Below, piece after piece: positions 50,528-59,652 of a DNA stretch of 64,000 bases; within the stretch, counting starts at the first letter, position 1, and each line of letters begins with the position of its first letter. Below the pieces are notes generated by a model, which ran no database searches, was not told the DNA's origin, and was given only the letters and a program-made list of their open reading frames with translations. The DNA comes from Hyphomicrobiales bacterium (GTDB taxonomy: Bacteria; Pseudomonadota; Alphaproteobacteria; Rhizobiales; Rhizobiaceae), in assembly GCA_900472925.1 (NCBI GenBank), contig UCJU01000007.1, forward strand, positions 248,001 to 312,000. Reading direction: 5' to 3'. A program made the position numbers and the translations under genes.

Positions 50528-51868
50528 TCAAACGAAGTTCTGATTAAGCAGTTCGAGAAGCCGGGCAAATTCTGCCTCGCTTCTCATGCTGCTGATAAGG
50601 TCGGGAATATCCGCAAAGGCCGGGTTGCCAGCGGTTGCGTCTTGGAATTTTTCTCTCGGATCGGTAACGCCGGGAAGCCCATCAAAGCGGCGATTGATTG
50701 TGCTGCCGTCCTTCAGAGCGATATCCAACACGACGAACCGGGTCGTCGGATCGCTCGACATACGCGGAGCTGATGTATCATGCTGACGGCTGGCACGACT
50801 GGCCAGCGCCATGATGCTTTCATCCACTGGCCGTTCGTCGAAATGGTCGAGCCGCAAAGCACCGTCGAGCAAAGCTGCGGAGAACACATATTCCGGGCTG
50901 AACCGCGCCTCGATACCATTGCTCGGTTTAGTCACGACCAAGGCCGCATCGGCACCCCGCGGATAGGTGAAGGTGATCCCGTCTATGTGCTCGGCGGCCA
51001 GACCTTCACCGTGAAGGTCTATTCCGAGAGACGCGACGGGATGGCTGGCCGTGCAGCAGGGATAGGCTTTCAGCGTCAGGCCCGGAGACACGATTTGCCA
51101 TGGCTGCCCCCAGCTTTTGCTCGTCAATTCCGGTTGTCCTGCGCCAAAAGCGTAGGCTGAATAGAAACTGACAGGGTTGTCCAGAAAATCAGGTGCGCCA
51201 CCGAATCCCGCCGCTGCCAATCGCGCCGCCAGCAGGCCGGATCGCGCCGCCATGCCAGCATGATAAGGCTTCGCGTCGAAACCGAACTGCAATCGCAGTC
51301 CTGCGGCTTGCGTTGCGGCAAGTCCAAGCGCGACAGCTGTTTCTTCAACCGATGAACCGGTCAGGTGACAGATCGCGGCGGCTACACCGACAGGCCCAAG
51401 CGTTGCGGTGGCGTGAAATCCGTTTTCATAATGCTTCGAGCCGAGGGAAAGCCCCAACCGCGCCATGGCTTCGAGGCCAACAACGTAAGATGCGACGAAG
51501 GCGTCCGCACTGAAAGTCCGGTCCGCGGCAAGCGCCAGCAGTGCTGGAACGATCACCGTTGTCGGGTGCCCACGCACGCTTGCATGAACATCGTCATAGT
51601 CAAGCACATGCCCCGCGTAGCCGTTCAATACTGCCGCGACCAGCGGATCGGTTTGGGTGCTGCGACCGACAAGAATTGCGTTTCCCGGCAAATTGCCACC
51701 GATGACCCCGGCAAGAATATCCGTGGTACGGTCGTTGGCGCCCGCGATCATGCATGCGAGAAAATCTGTGATCGCGGTGCGCGCCGCATCCACTGCAGCG
51801 TCATCCTTGCTCGGATCAGATGTGATAATCGCTGTGGCAAAAGCTGTGGTATATTCCGTGTTGGCCAT
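50528..51868 (-). CDS. MmgE/PrpD-family protein (YxeQ-like)
   Basis: This 446-residue protein of the MmgE/PrpD family includes 2-methylcitrate dehydratase and iminodisuccinate epimerase. Conserved patches include LDYDDVHASVRGHPTTVIVPALLALA and FGFDAKPYHAG, and KAYPCCTASHP in the C-terminal domain. Length and position match YxeQ of the Bacillus yxe operon. The activity in this locus is inferred only from context. The gene lies between the ATPase gene and the monooxygenase gene with gaps of 2 and 14 bases, so it is plainly in the operon. Confidence 0.88.
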   Translation of the reverse strand: MANTEYTTAFATAIITSDPSKDDAAVDAARTAITDFLACMIAGANDRTTDILAGVIGGNLPGNAILVGRSTQTDPLVAAVLNGYAGHVLDYDDVHASVRGHPTTVIVPALLALAADRTFSADAFVASYVVGLEAMARLGLSLGSKHYENGFHATATLGPVGVAAAICHLTGSSVEETAVALGLAATQAAGLRLQFGFDAKPYHAGMAARSGLLAARLAAAGFGGAPDFLDNPVSFYSAYAFGAGQPELTSKSWGQPWQIVSPGLTLKAYPCCTASHPVASLGIDLHGEGLAAEHIDGITFTYPRGADAALVVTKPSNGIEARFSPEYVFSAALLDGALRLDHFDERPVDESIMALASRASRQHDTSAPRMSSDPTTRFVVLDIALKDGSTINRRFDGLPGVTDPREKFQDATAGNPAFADIPDLISSMRSEAEFARLLELLNQNFV

Positions 51869-51870
51869 GG

Positions 51871-52659
51871 TCAGATACCTTCGCCGTCACGGATCGAGGC
51901 ACGCGCGCCTGAAAGCCCACCGACAAACTGACGGATGCGCGGATTGTCGGAATCGTGGAATATCTCCTTCGGCGAACCGTGGGCAACGACGCGACCGTTT
52001 TCGGTAAACACCACCGTATCGCTGATCTCCTCGGCAAAACGCATTTCGTGGGTTACGAGGATGCTGGTCATGCCATCGCGGATGAGATCGCGAATGACCC
52101 ACAGAACCTCGCCGACCGTTTCAGGATCGAGCGCAGACGTTACCTCGTCGAACAGGACGAGTTCCGGCTTCATGGCAAGGGCGCGGGCAATTGCCACGCG
52201 CTGCTGCTGGCCGCCGGAAAGCTGGCCGGGATAGGCATCGGCTTTTTCCGAGAGCCGAACCTTTTCCAGCAATTCGCGCGCGAGTTTCTCCGTCGCCGCG
52301 CGGTTGGCGCCGAGAATACGCGTTGGCGCAAGCACAATATTGTCCAGAACGGTCAGATGCGGAAACAGATTGTACTGCTGGAAGACGATGCCAACCCGCT
52401 TGCGCAATTCGATGCGCTCGCTCTCCTTTGTCAGCTCATCGACCCGTGTGCCCGCAACGGTGATCTTGCCGCTTTGCGACATAGCCAGCGCGTTGATGCA
52501 GCGCAGTAGTGTGGATTTCCCGGAGCCTGAGGGGCCGATGATTGAAACGGCGTCGCCTTTGTTGACCGTGAGGTCTATGCCCTTGAGGACTTGGGTGCTG
52601 CCGAAAGACAGGTGAACGTCTTCCAGTTTCACGATCGCGGTATCTATGGATGCAGTCAT
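51871..52659 (-). CDS. Polar amino-acid ABC transporter ATPase
   Basis: This is a 262-residue ATPase of the GlnQ/HisP/TcyC family: Walker A GPSGSGKSTLLRCINAL, Q-loop FQQYNLFPHLTVLDNI, signature LSGGQQQRVAIARAL, Walker B LVLFDEVTSALDPE and H-loop VTHEMRFA. Such ATPases import polar amino acids and cystine-like compounds. It follows the two permease genes. AAGGA eight bases before the ATG at 52659 fixes the start; a TTG at 52665 is also in frame. Confidence 0.92.
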   Translation of the reverse strand: MTASIDTAIVKLEDVHLSFGSTQVLKGIDLTVNKGDAVSIIGPSGSGKSTLLRCINALAMSQSGKITVAGTRVDELTKESERIELRKRVGIVFQQYNLFPHLTVLDNIVLAPTRILGANRAATEKLARELLEKVRLSEKADAYPGQLSGGQQQRVAIARALAMKPELVLFDEVTSALDPETVGEVLWVIRDLIRDGMTSILVTHEMRFAEEISDTVVFTENGRVVAHGSPKEIFHDSDNPRIRQFVGGLSGARASIRDGEGI

Positions 52660-52671
52660 TATCAAAATCCT

Positions 52672-53454
52672 TCAGCCCGAATTGAAGCGCTGTTCGAGGC
52701 GGCGGGTAAGCCGGGCGATCGGGTAGCAGAGCGTGAAAAACGCGGCCATCACCACGACATAGGCGATGATGGTGAAATCAAGCCTGCGCACGGCGGTGCT
52801 GGCATCGGTTGCCGCATGCATCAATTCATGAACGCCGACAAGCGATGCAAGCGATGTGCCCATGGCAATCGAAGAGGCGACGTTCATCCATGGCGGCAGT
52901 GAGCGGCGCACACATTGCGGCAGGATGACGAAGCGCAGGGCCTGCATGCGGGAAAAGCCGAGGCCTTTGGACGCTTCCCATTGCGTTGTCGGTATGGAAA
53001 CGACGGCGCCACGGGTGATTTCCGCGATATAGGCGCTGGCAAGAATGGCAAGCCCGATCACGGCCTTGATCCAGTCCGGGAACGGCAGATAGTTGCCAAA
53101 CAGCACGATCTCGAAAGGAAAGATGTAAGTGGTGGCAAAGATCAGCACGAGCGCCGGTGCGTTGCGAAAAATCTGAACATAGATAGCCGCTGGCCAGCGA
53201 ATGAACCAGTAAGGTGCCAGTTGCATGAGCCCGAGCAGAACGCCAGCCGTTGTGCCGATCGTGATTGCGCAGAGGGCGATCACGATATTCATCGAAAAGC
53301 CGAAAGCGAGGTAGGGAATCCAGTCCAGCAACTCCTTGCCAAGCGTCAGATCGACGAGCGACCATACGATAACCAGCAACGGCATGGCGACAAAACCGGC
53401 ATAGCGCAAAACCCGGCTGCTTGTCTTTGGTGCTTGCGTCTGTGTCATACTCAT
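52672..53454 (-). CDS. Polar amino-acid ABC transporter permease 1
   Basis: This 260-residue permease of the HisMQ/GlnP type has five hydrophobic helices and the ATPase-contact loop EASKGLGFSRMQALRFVILPQ. It overlaps the second permease gene by four bases. The FRNAPALVLIFATTYIF motif is typical of polar amino-acid systems. Two non-identical permeases indicate a heterodimeric channel. Confidence 0.9.
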   Translation of the reverse strand: MSMTQTQAPKTSSRVLRYAGFVAMPLLVIVWSLVDLTLGKELLDWIPYLAFGFSMNIVIALCAITIGTTAGVLLGLMQLAPYWFIRWPAAIYVQIFRNAPALVLIFATTYIFPFEIVLFGNYLPFPDWIKAVIGLAILASAYIAEITRGAVVSIPTTQWEASKGLGFSRMQALRFVILPQCVRRSLPPWMNVASSIAMGTSLASLVGVHELMHAATDASTAVRRLDFTIIAYVVVMAAFFTLCYPIARLTRRLEQRFNSG

Positions 53455-54197
53455 AGGCCGTATCCGGGAATGGCGAGCTTGCGCTCAACCCACGAGCCGG
53501 CGCGGGCGATCAGAAAATTGATCAGGCTGAAAAACGCGAGAAGGACGATCATCAGTTCAACGACATTGTCACGCTGCGTCCATACCATGATCGATGCATA
53601 GGTGATTTCATTGACGGCGATGGCATTGCCCACGGTCGTCGATTTGACCAGACTGATGAGACCGTTGACGATGGCTGGCAGGGACGCGCGAAACGCGAGC
53701 GGTATCTGCACATAGCGCAGGATTTCGAACTGGCTGAAGCCCATGCCTCGTGCCGCCTCGATCATGGAAGAGGGCACCGCTTCGATGCCGCCACGAATTG
53801 CTTCGGCGTGCAATGCTGCGACATGGAGGCCGACCACGGCAACAACCCAGAAAAAGGGTGACAGCGGATTGTTCTGGGCGCCGCCAAACAGGTTGGAGAC
53901 AAATGTGTTGAGCACGAGAAAGCTGAACATGAGCTGCACGAGCGTCGGCGTATTGCGTGTAAGCTCCACGAATGCACGCACCGGCGCAGACAGCCAGAGC
54001 CTGCCTGATGTCAGGCAGGCGGCAAAAAACAATCCGAAAAACAGGCTGACAGGAATGGTGACGGCAACAAGATAGAGCGTGGTGATGAAACCATCGCGCC
54101 AGATTTGCGCCTCGTAACCTGTCGCCAGAAATTCATAATTGAGACCCAGCCTGCTCGTCAGATCGACAAACAGGCCGGTAAGGTTCAGATCATTCAT
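53451..54197 (-). CDS. Polar amino-acid ABC transporter permease 2
   Basis: This 248-residue HisMQ-type permease has about five helices and the contact loop EAARGMGFSQFEILRYVQIP. Motif VELTRNTPTLVQLMFSFLVL is the normal signature of this group. It is coupled to permease 1 by a four-base overlap and starts 23 bases after the binding-protein stop. Confidence 0.9.
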   Translation of the reverse strand: MNDLNLTGLFVDLTSRLGLNYEFLATGYEAQIWRDGFITTLYLVAVTIPVSLFFGLFFAACLTSGRLWLSAPVRAFVELTRNTPTLVQLMFSFLVLNTFVSNLFGGAQNNPLSPFFWVVAVVGLHVAALHAEAIRGGIEAVPSSMIEAARGMGFSQFEILRYVQIPLAFRASLPAIVNGLISLVKSTTVGNAIAVNEITYASIMVWTQRDNVVELMIVLLAFFSLINFLIARAGSWVERKLAIPGYGL

Positions 54198-54220
54198 AAG
54201 GATTTACCGCTGGTCTCCGC

Positions 54221-55057
54221 TCATTGCGCGGCAGAAAGCTTTTTGCTTTCTTCTTCCAGATACTTGGTATTGAGCAAACGGTTCGCCTTTGCCATCTCAA
54301 GCATTTTCCCCGATGTGTGCAACTTCTTCACGGCGTTATCGAGAGCGGTCTTGGTGTCGTTTTCATCCTTGCGAAGCCAGATCACGGAATCGGATGGGAT
54401 CAACTCGGTGGGGAATGGAATGGCATAGTCTTTCCATTCGTCGGCGCGATCAACGAGCAGCAAGCCGACGGTTGCGCCGACATGAACAGCAGCAACACAG
54501 TTGCCGCCCTGAAGCGCCAGTAGCGATTCCGGCTGGCTTGGCAGCGCCTTTACGATGGCCCCATATTCTTCCGCCAATGGCTGGGCGTAGTTCGAGCCCT
54601 GCGAGATGCAAACCGGCTTGCCCTTGAGATCAGCCCAGTCCTTCAGGCCGCTATCCTTGCGCACGACGGCGGCTCCACCGGCACGGTCATAAGGTGTTGG
54701 CACGTAATCAAGAATTTTTGCACGCTCGTCGGTGTACTGCATGTTGGCGATGAGAATATCGACCTTGCCCTGCTGTAGAAACTGAACGCGGTTTGGCGGC
54801 GTTACGGTGACTGTTTCCAGCTCGACACCGAGATCGGCGGCCAGCGCTTTCGCCAGGTCAACATTGTAACCTTTCTGCTCCTGCGACTTGGGATCGATAA
54901 AGCCAAAAGGTGCGCCTGAAAGGATAACCCCGACCGTCAGCTTGCCACGGCCTTTTATACGATCAAGCGTTGCATCAGCCGAAGCCTGCGTGGCCGCCAG
55001 TGTCGTGATCGAAATGAGAAGCCCGAAGATGATTTTGGTTGTAGCTTTGGCAAACAT
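54221..55057 (-). CDS. Polar amino-acid ABC periplasmic binding protein
   Basis: This periplasmic binding protein is 278 residues from the chosen ATG, family 3 (PBP2, HisJ/FliY-like). The signal peptide runs from MFAKATTKIIFGLLISITTL, cleaved near SA-DATL. The mature start RIKGRGKLTVGVILSGAPFGF and YNVDLAKALAADLGVELE are typical. The ligand could be an amino acid or S-substituted cysteine. AGGAG at a correct distance chooses ATG 55057 over a longer frame from 55102. It is the first gene of the operon, divergent from the phosphate carrier gene. Confidence 0.9.
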   Translation of the reverse strand: MFAKATTKIIFGLLISITTLAATQASADATLDRIKGRGKLTVGVILSGAPFGFIDPKSQEQKGYNVDLAKALAADLGVELETVTVTPPNRVQFLQQGKVDILIANMQYTDERAKILDYVPTPYDRAGGAAVVRKDSGLKDWADLKGKPVCISQGSNYAQPLAEEYGAIVKALPSQPESLLALQGGNCVAAVHVGATVGLLLVDRADEWKDYAIPFPTELIPSDSVIWLRKDENDTKTALDNAVKKLHTSGKMLEMAKANRLLNTKYLEEESKKLSAAQ

Positions 55058-55262
55058 TAAGAGCTCCTTGTTTGGAGCGAAAGATAGACAAACGCCTGTC
55101 ATGCAGCGAGGAAGGATTTTTTGTAAAAATCATTTCTGGTGACATAAAAATCTACATCCGCAGTATAACCAAAATCATGTTTACCAGCAAAACGTTGTTC
55201 GTCGCCCCAGTGCTCGTCGGGCGTGTGCTTTTGCAAGGTCCTCTTTCGGCAATGCACCGCCG

Positions 55263-55280
55263 TTGTCATGAAAGGTTCAT
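55263..55280 (+). promoter_or_regulatory. Weak Pho-box-like half-site pair upstream of the PiT gene
   Basis: TTGTCAT-GAAA-GGTTCAT has 7-base units 11 bases apart, resembling the CTGTCAT-N4-CTGTCAT Pho box, with 10 of 14 positions matching. In rhizobia PiT genes can be negatively controlled by PhoB; this match is weak. Confidence 0.2.
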
Positions 55281-55281
55281 T

Positions 55282-55314
55282 CCAGAGCGTTACCAAAATT
55301 GAAAACGCATCTGG
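55282..55314 (+). promoter_or_regulatory. 5' leader hairpin touching the PiT ribosome-binding site
   Basis: CCAGAGCGTT pairs with AACGC-A-TCTGG (10 pairs, one bulged A). The closing arm ends on the GGAGG ribosome-binding site (55313-55317), so folding could limit translation. Confidence 0.35.
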
Positions 55315-55324
55315 AGGAAAGCCA

Positions 55325-56926
55325 ATGGTCGATCTCAGCGCAGGAAAGCTACGAACCAAACCGGTTCCCCATCCCCTGGAAGATTCCGGGGCGGGAAAAT
55401 GGTTTATTCCCGTTCTCGCGCTCGTCATCCTTGGGGGGCTTGCATATGTGGGCTACGCACTGGCTCAGGATCTCACCAGCGCCGCAGCGGTTCCGTGGCT
55501 GCTGCTGGGTCTGGCTCTCTTGATCGCGCTTGGCTTCGAATTCGTCAATGGCTTTCATGACACCGCAAACGCAGTCGCGACGGTGATCTACACCCGCTCG
55601 ATGCCAGCGGAATTTGCGGTGATCTGGTCGGGTATTTTCAACTTCCTGGGTGTTCTCACATCCAGCGGCGCAGTCGCCTTCGGCATCCTTGCCTTGCTGC
55701 CGGTCGAACTCATTTTGCAAGTTGGCTCAGGATCCGGCCTTGCCATGGTTTTCGCCCTTCTGAGTGCTGCGATCATCTGGAATCTTGGGACCTGGTATCT
55801 TGGTCTGCCTTCTTCCAGTTCGCACACGCTGATCGGCTCTATCATCGGCGTTGGCCTTGCCAATCAGTTCCTGGCGCCTGCGGGCACGACAACCAGCGGC
55901 GTCGACTGGTCACAAGCCAGCAATATCGGTCTGTCGCTGCTTCTGTCTCCGTTGATCGGCTTTGGGTTTGCAGCGCTCCTTCTCCTTGCAATGAAGTTCT
56001 TCGTGCGCAATCAGGCTCTTTATCAGGAACCTCAGTCCAGCGCACCGCCGCCGCTGTGGATTCGTGGGCTGCTGATATTCACCTGCACCGGTGTCAGCTT
56101 CGCCCACGGCTCCAACGACGGTCAAAAAGGGATGGGGCTGATCATGCTCATCCTCATCGGTCTGGTCCCGACCGCATTTGCGCTGAACAGGACCCCGGAT
56201 GTGAATTATCTCGAGGCCTACAAGGCCGCATCGGCACACGTCGAAACGGCTCTTGGAAAATATGTAAAACCGGGCGTGACAGTTATGGACGCCAAAACAG
56301 TTGTTGGCGATGCAGTCCGTACAAAAACCTGGAGCGATCAGACCACGCCGGCTTTGCAGCAATTCATCCACCAGACGAGCAGCGAGGTTGCGGCCTTTCC
56401 GACACTGGAGGCAGTGCCGAATGAGATGGTTGGCAACGTCCGCAATGACATTTACCTGATTGGCGAAGCGCTGAAGCTGATCGACAAGAACAAACTCCTG
56501 CCGATGGATGAGGCCGATCTCGCGGCGGTGACGTCCTATCATAAGGCCGTCGACAATGCGACGAAGTTCATCCCGACTTGGGTCAAGGTTGCGGTCGCTC
56601 TGGCGCTTGGCCTTGGCACGATGATCGGCTGGCGGCGTATTGTTGTGACCGTGGGCGAAAAGATCGGCAAGACCCATCTGACCTACGGGCAGGGGGCGGC
56701 CGCGGAAGTCGTTGCCATGGTCACCATCGGTGCTGCCGACCATTTTGGACTGCCCGTATCCACAACGCATGTCCTGTCATCGGGTGTAGCGGGTACCATG
56801 GCGGCCAACGGCTCTGGTCTGCAATGGTCGACCGTTCGCAACATGCTGGTCGCATGGGTGCTGACGCTGCCAGCCTCGATCGCTATCGCCTTCGTGCTTT
56901 ACATCATCTTGCGGCAGTTTTTCTAA
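55325..56926 (+). CDS. PiT-family low-affinity inorganic phosphate transporter
   Basis: This inner-membrane phosphate carrier is 533 residues from the ATG. Family signatures flank a large cytoplasmic middle region: N-terminal GFEFVNGFHDTANAVATVIY and SSSHTLIGSIIGVGLANQF, C-terminal FGLPVSTTHVLSSGVAGTM, with about ten hydrophobic helices. The loop (about residues 290-425) is longer than in E. coli PitA. The carrier imports metal-phosphate with protons. GGAGG eight bases before 55325 decides this start over an open extension to 55223. No regulator such as PhoU/OrfA lies upstream, unlike the orfA-pit pair of some rhizobia. Confidence 0.92.
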   Translation: MVDLSAGKLRTKPVPHPLEDSGAGKWFIPVLALVILGGLAYVGYALAQDLTSAAAVPWLLLGLALLIALGFEFVNGFHDTANAVATVIYTRSMPAEFAVIWSGIFNFLGVLTSSGAVAFGILALLPVELILQVGSGSGLAMVFALLSAAIIWNLGTWYLGLPSSSSHTLIGSIIGVGLANQFLAPAGTTTSGVDWSQASNIGLSLLLSPLIGFGFAALLLLAMKFFVRNQALYQEPQSSAPPPLWIRGLLIFTCTGVSFAHGSNDGQKGMGLIMLILIGLVPTAFALNRTPDVNYLEAYKAASAHVETALGKYVKPGVTVMDAKTVVGDAVRTKTWSDQTTPALQQFIHQTSSEVAAFPTLEAVPNEMVGNVRNDIYLIGEALKLIDKNKLLPMDEADLAAVTSYHKAVDNATKFIPTWVKVAVALALGLGTMIGWRRIVVTVGEKIGKTHLTYGQGAAAEVVAMVTIGAADHFGLPVSTTHVLSSGVAGTMAANGSGLQWSTVRNMLVAWVLTLPASIAIAFVLYIILRQFF

Positions 56927-57272
56927 CTGCGACAAGATTGCCAGATCGAACTCGATTGCACAACTTGCTTTGACGAACCCTGATCTGATGTGAATTCGAC
57001 ACCCCACATCGTGGCACATTGTGTTGCCGGGATCGTGGGCGGTCGATCACATCAGGTCACGTCTCTTGTTCGGGTGGTGACGACTCTGTCGTACAACTTA
57101 ATCGTCAAAAATGGCGATCGAACCTCGGCGTCAGATGGCAATTGTAGATGATATTGCCGAATGTAGTCTTTAAACGAGATATTCTAACAGGACCCGAACT
57201 CGTGTGTCAGGAATTGATGACTTACGCTGCTTGCAAGATGGGCCATGTTGTTAATTATGAAAGACCACCTCA
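56927..57272. other. Intergenic region between PiT and lacI genes
   Basis: No gene is visible in these 346 bases. CTGATGTGA (56985) and TCACATCAG (57047) form a spaced inverted repeat. GGCAAT (57137) and ATTGCC (57153) form another, possibly an operator for the following LacI gene. No terminator with a T-run is obvious. Confidence 0.4.
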
Positions 57273-58250
57273 ATGATCACACTTGATCAGGTCGCTTTTC
57301 GTGCAGGCTGCTCGGTAAGCACTGCAAGCCGTGTGCTGAACAGAACCGGGCCCGTGAGTGACGAGATGGTGCGTAAGGTCCGTCGTGCGGCCGCGGAAAT
57401 TGGTTACAGGCACGTCAAGAGCAGAACTGGAGATAGCCGCCGGTCACGGCCAGTCGTTGGCGTGCTCGTGCCGAGCATATCAAATCCCGTGTTTTCCGCA
57501 TCGCTCGCGGGAATGCAGCGCCGGTTGCAGGCCGCAGGGCAAAATGTACTCATTGCCCAGTCCAATTACGACCCGTCCAGCGAGGCTTCAGCTGTAGCCT
57601 CGCTCCTAGAGGAACACCCAACCGGGTTGATCCTGACGCTGTGTGATCCGCGCTGCAGCAACGTGCTTTCAAAAGCATTGCCCCCAACCGTCCTTCTCAA
57701 TAATCTGCCGATGCCGCGGTATCAAGCGGCGGTGACTGTGGATAATTTTCAGGCAGGTTACGAACTGACACAGTTCTTAATGGGGAAGGGTCATCACCAC
57801 ATCCTGTTCGTTTCCGGTCATTTTAAGTCGTCGGATAGGGCGCGGCAGCGTTATGAGGGGCATTGCCGGGCACTCACCGATAAAGGCCATAGGCCGATCG
57901 AAGCATTACAAATCGACTTTCTTGACGGGTACGAAAACCTAGATCTGTTGGATGTTGTGGAAAATGTCAGGCCGAGTGCCATCATCGCCTCCAACGATCT
58001 TCTTGCGCTGGGCGTTATCGGCGCGTTGAGACGGCACGGACTTTCGGTGCCGGATCATATCTCGGTCTGCGGCTTCGACGGCATTTCGATAGGACGGCTG
58101 CTCGAACGGCCTCTGACCACGATAAGGATGCCTGATGCAGACATGGGAACAGCGGCGGCCGCATTGTTACTGGACATCGCAGAAAACGCAGCAAAGCCAA
58201 GGCACTTGCGTGTAGGTTTTCAACTTTTTGCGGGGGCGACTGTAGCCTAG
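57273..58250 (+). CDS. LacI-family transcriptional regulator
   Basis: This 325-residue LacI/GalR protein starts directly with the helix-turn-helix (ITLDQVAFRAGCSVSTASRVLN) and has the effector domain with YQAAVTVDNFQAG and the late motif ISVCGFDGISIGR. It is convergent with the metallophosphoesterase/Ugp-like operon and ends at a shared terminator. Its targets are uncertain; the neighbouring importer is a plausible one. The sequence HHHILFVSGHFKSSDRARQRY contacts a ligand by family analogy. No adjacent catabolic gene specifies the sugar. Confidence 0.9.
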   Translation: MITLDQVAFRAGCSVSTASRVLNRTGPVSDEMVRKVRRAAAEIGYRHVKSRTGDSRRSRPVVGVLVPSISNPVFSASLAGMQRRLQAAGQNVLIAQSNYDPSSEASAVASLLEEHPTGLILTLCDPRCSNVLSKALPPTVLLNNLPMPRYQAAVTVDNFQAGYELTQFLMGKGHHHILFVSGHFKSSDRARQRYEGHCRALTDKGHRPIEALQIDFLDGYENLDLLDVVENVRPSAIIASNDLLALGVIGALRRHGLSVPDHISVCGFDGISIGRLLERPLTTIRMPDADMGTAAAALLLDIAENAAKPRHLRVGFQLFAGATVA

Positions 58251-58293
58251 CATAAGCGTCTTCAGAGGCCAAGCTATTGGCTCGCTCATGAAA

Positions 58294-58314
58294 AGAGGCG
58301 GCAAGGCCGCCTCT
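58294..58314. terminator. Bidirectional terminator between lacI and the Ugp-like operon
   Basis: AGAGGCGGC and GCCGCCTCT form a perfect 9-base stem around AAG, preceded by AAA and followed by GTCCTTTCT. It serves convergent genes. Confidence 0.75.
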
Positions 58315-58334
58315 GTCCTTTCTGCTTCTTATTC

Positions 58335-59606
58335 TCAGGACTTGCGCGGCAAAAGCTTCTTCACTTCATCGGCTGCGTCGTTCAGTGCCTCGTCAGGCGT
58401 GGTATTCTGTTCGACTATGCGAGACAGGTTTTCAACGATGGTCTGGGTCACCTTCACACCGTTGGTACCGGGGAAAGCGTACCAGGGAATCATGCGCGAC
58501 ATCTGCGAAAGACCGGCCTGGAACAGCGGGTTTTCCTTGTAGAAATTGCCGAGATATTCTGGCGACTTCGGGGCCAGCTCATTGTTTGGAACATAGCCTG
58601 TGCCCGGCACGACAACGGATGCGCCATAAGGACCGGCAGCAAACTTGGCGAATGTCCAAGCAGCTTTCTGCTTTTCGGCATCCTTCGTCAGGATAACGAC
58701 TGCATTTCCGCCCGTCGGCAGCTTTCCGTTCTCAGGATCGATCAGCGGAATCTGGGCCGTGCGCAGGTCGAACTTGTCGCCTACATTTTTAATGGTGTTG
58801 CGCAATGCGCCGGTTGTCTGAAACGCAAAGCCGATCTTGCCCGCGGCAAAAGCCTGTTCGCCAGCCTGCTTGGTCAACACGGGAAGTCCGCCTTCCTTAA
58901 CCATCTTGTCTAGAACGGCAACGGCTTTCTGGCCAGCCTCTTCATTGAAAGTGACCTTGGTCTCGTCGGCATTCAGCATGGTGCCACCCGCGCCAAACAA
59001 CAAGGCTGAGAACATCCAGTCATCGCCCTGCCACCGAAAGTCGATACCTTCATTGCCGTCGCCGAGCGCCTTGATCTTGCCGCCGAGCGCGATCACTTCG
59101 TCCCATGTCTTTGGCGGAACGTCAGGGTTGCCACCGGCTTTGCGAACCAGATCGGCATTGTAATACATGATCGGGTTGGACGTTGCGAAGGCGAGGCCCA
59201 CCTGCTTGCCGTCCACCTGGGCGAGCTTGAGAATGTTGTCTGAAAAGCCCTGCTCGGCCATGTTGCCATCGGCTTTGACGAATGGGCCGAGATCGACAGG
59301 AATATCACGCTCATTGACCATGCGCAGGCGGTTGAGGCCGATGAAGGTCAGATCCGGCATTTCTGCCGTTCCGGCCTGGCGCATGATGGTCTGGATGCCT
59401 TCTTCATAGGTCGCGGAAGGATTGGCGAACTGTATTTTGATCTCCGGGTTCTCTTCCATGAACTTCTTGGAGATGCTGTCCATCACGTCCTTGAAGAAGC
59501 CCGGCATGGGGTAATGAACCGTAAGCACCGTTTCTGCCTTGGCAGGCACTGCGGCAAAGGCGGCTGAAACGGCAAGCGCCGTCAATGCGTGTCTGATGAG
59601 TTTCAT
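58335..59606 (-). CDS. Periplasmic binding protein of a UgpB-like importer
   Basis: This 423-residue CUT1-type solute-binding protein has a signal peptide (SAAFAAVPAKA, cleavage about residue 24). The mature part starts ETVLTVHYPMPGFFKDVMDS and has MYYNADLVRKAGGNPDVPPK, typical of glycerol-phosphate and oligosaccharide binders. It is the last gene of the five-gene unit, an uncommon position. With a phosphoesterase leading the operon, a phosphodiester ligand is possible. The sugar-versus-phosphodiester question cannot be settled from this sequence. Confidence 0.88.
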   Translation of the reverse strand: MKLIRHALTALAVSAAFAAVPAKAETVLTVHYPMPGFFKDVMDSISKKFMEENPEIKIQFANPSATYEEGIQTIMRQAGTAEMPDLTFIGLNRLRMVNERDIPVDLGPFVKADGNMAEQGFSDNILKLAQVDGKQVGLAFATSNPIMYYNADLVRKAGGNPDVPPKTWDEVIALGGKIKALGDGNEGIDFRWQGDDWMFSALLFGAGGTMLNADETKVTFNEEAGQKAVAVLDKMVKEGGLPVLTKQAGEQAFAAGKIGFAFQTTGALRNTIKNVGDKFDLRTAQIPLIDPENGKLPTGGNAVVILTKDAEKQKAAWTFAKFAAGPYGASVVVPGTGYVPNNELAPKSPEYLGNFYKENPLFQAGLSQMSRMIPWYAFPGTNGVKVTQTIVENLSRIVEQNTTPDEALNDAADEVKKLLPRKS

Positions 59607-59652
59607 GGCACGTTGTCTCCGTTGGTAGAATAGGTTGTTTAAGCTGCCCGGC

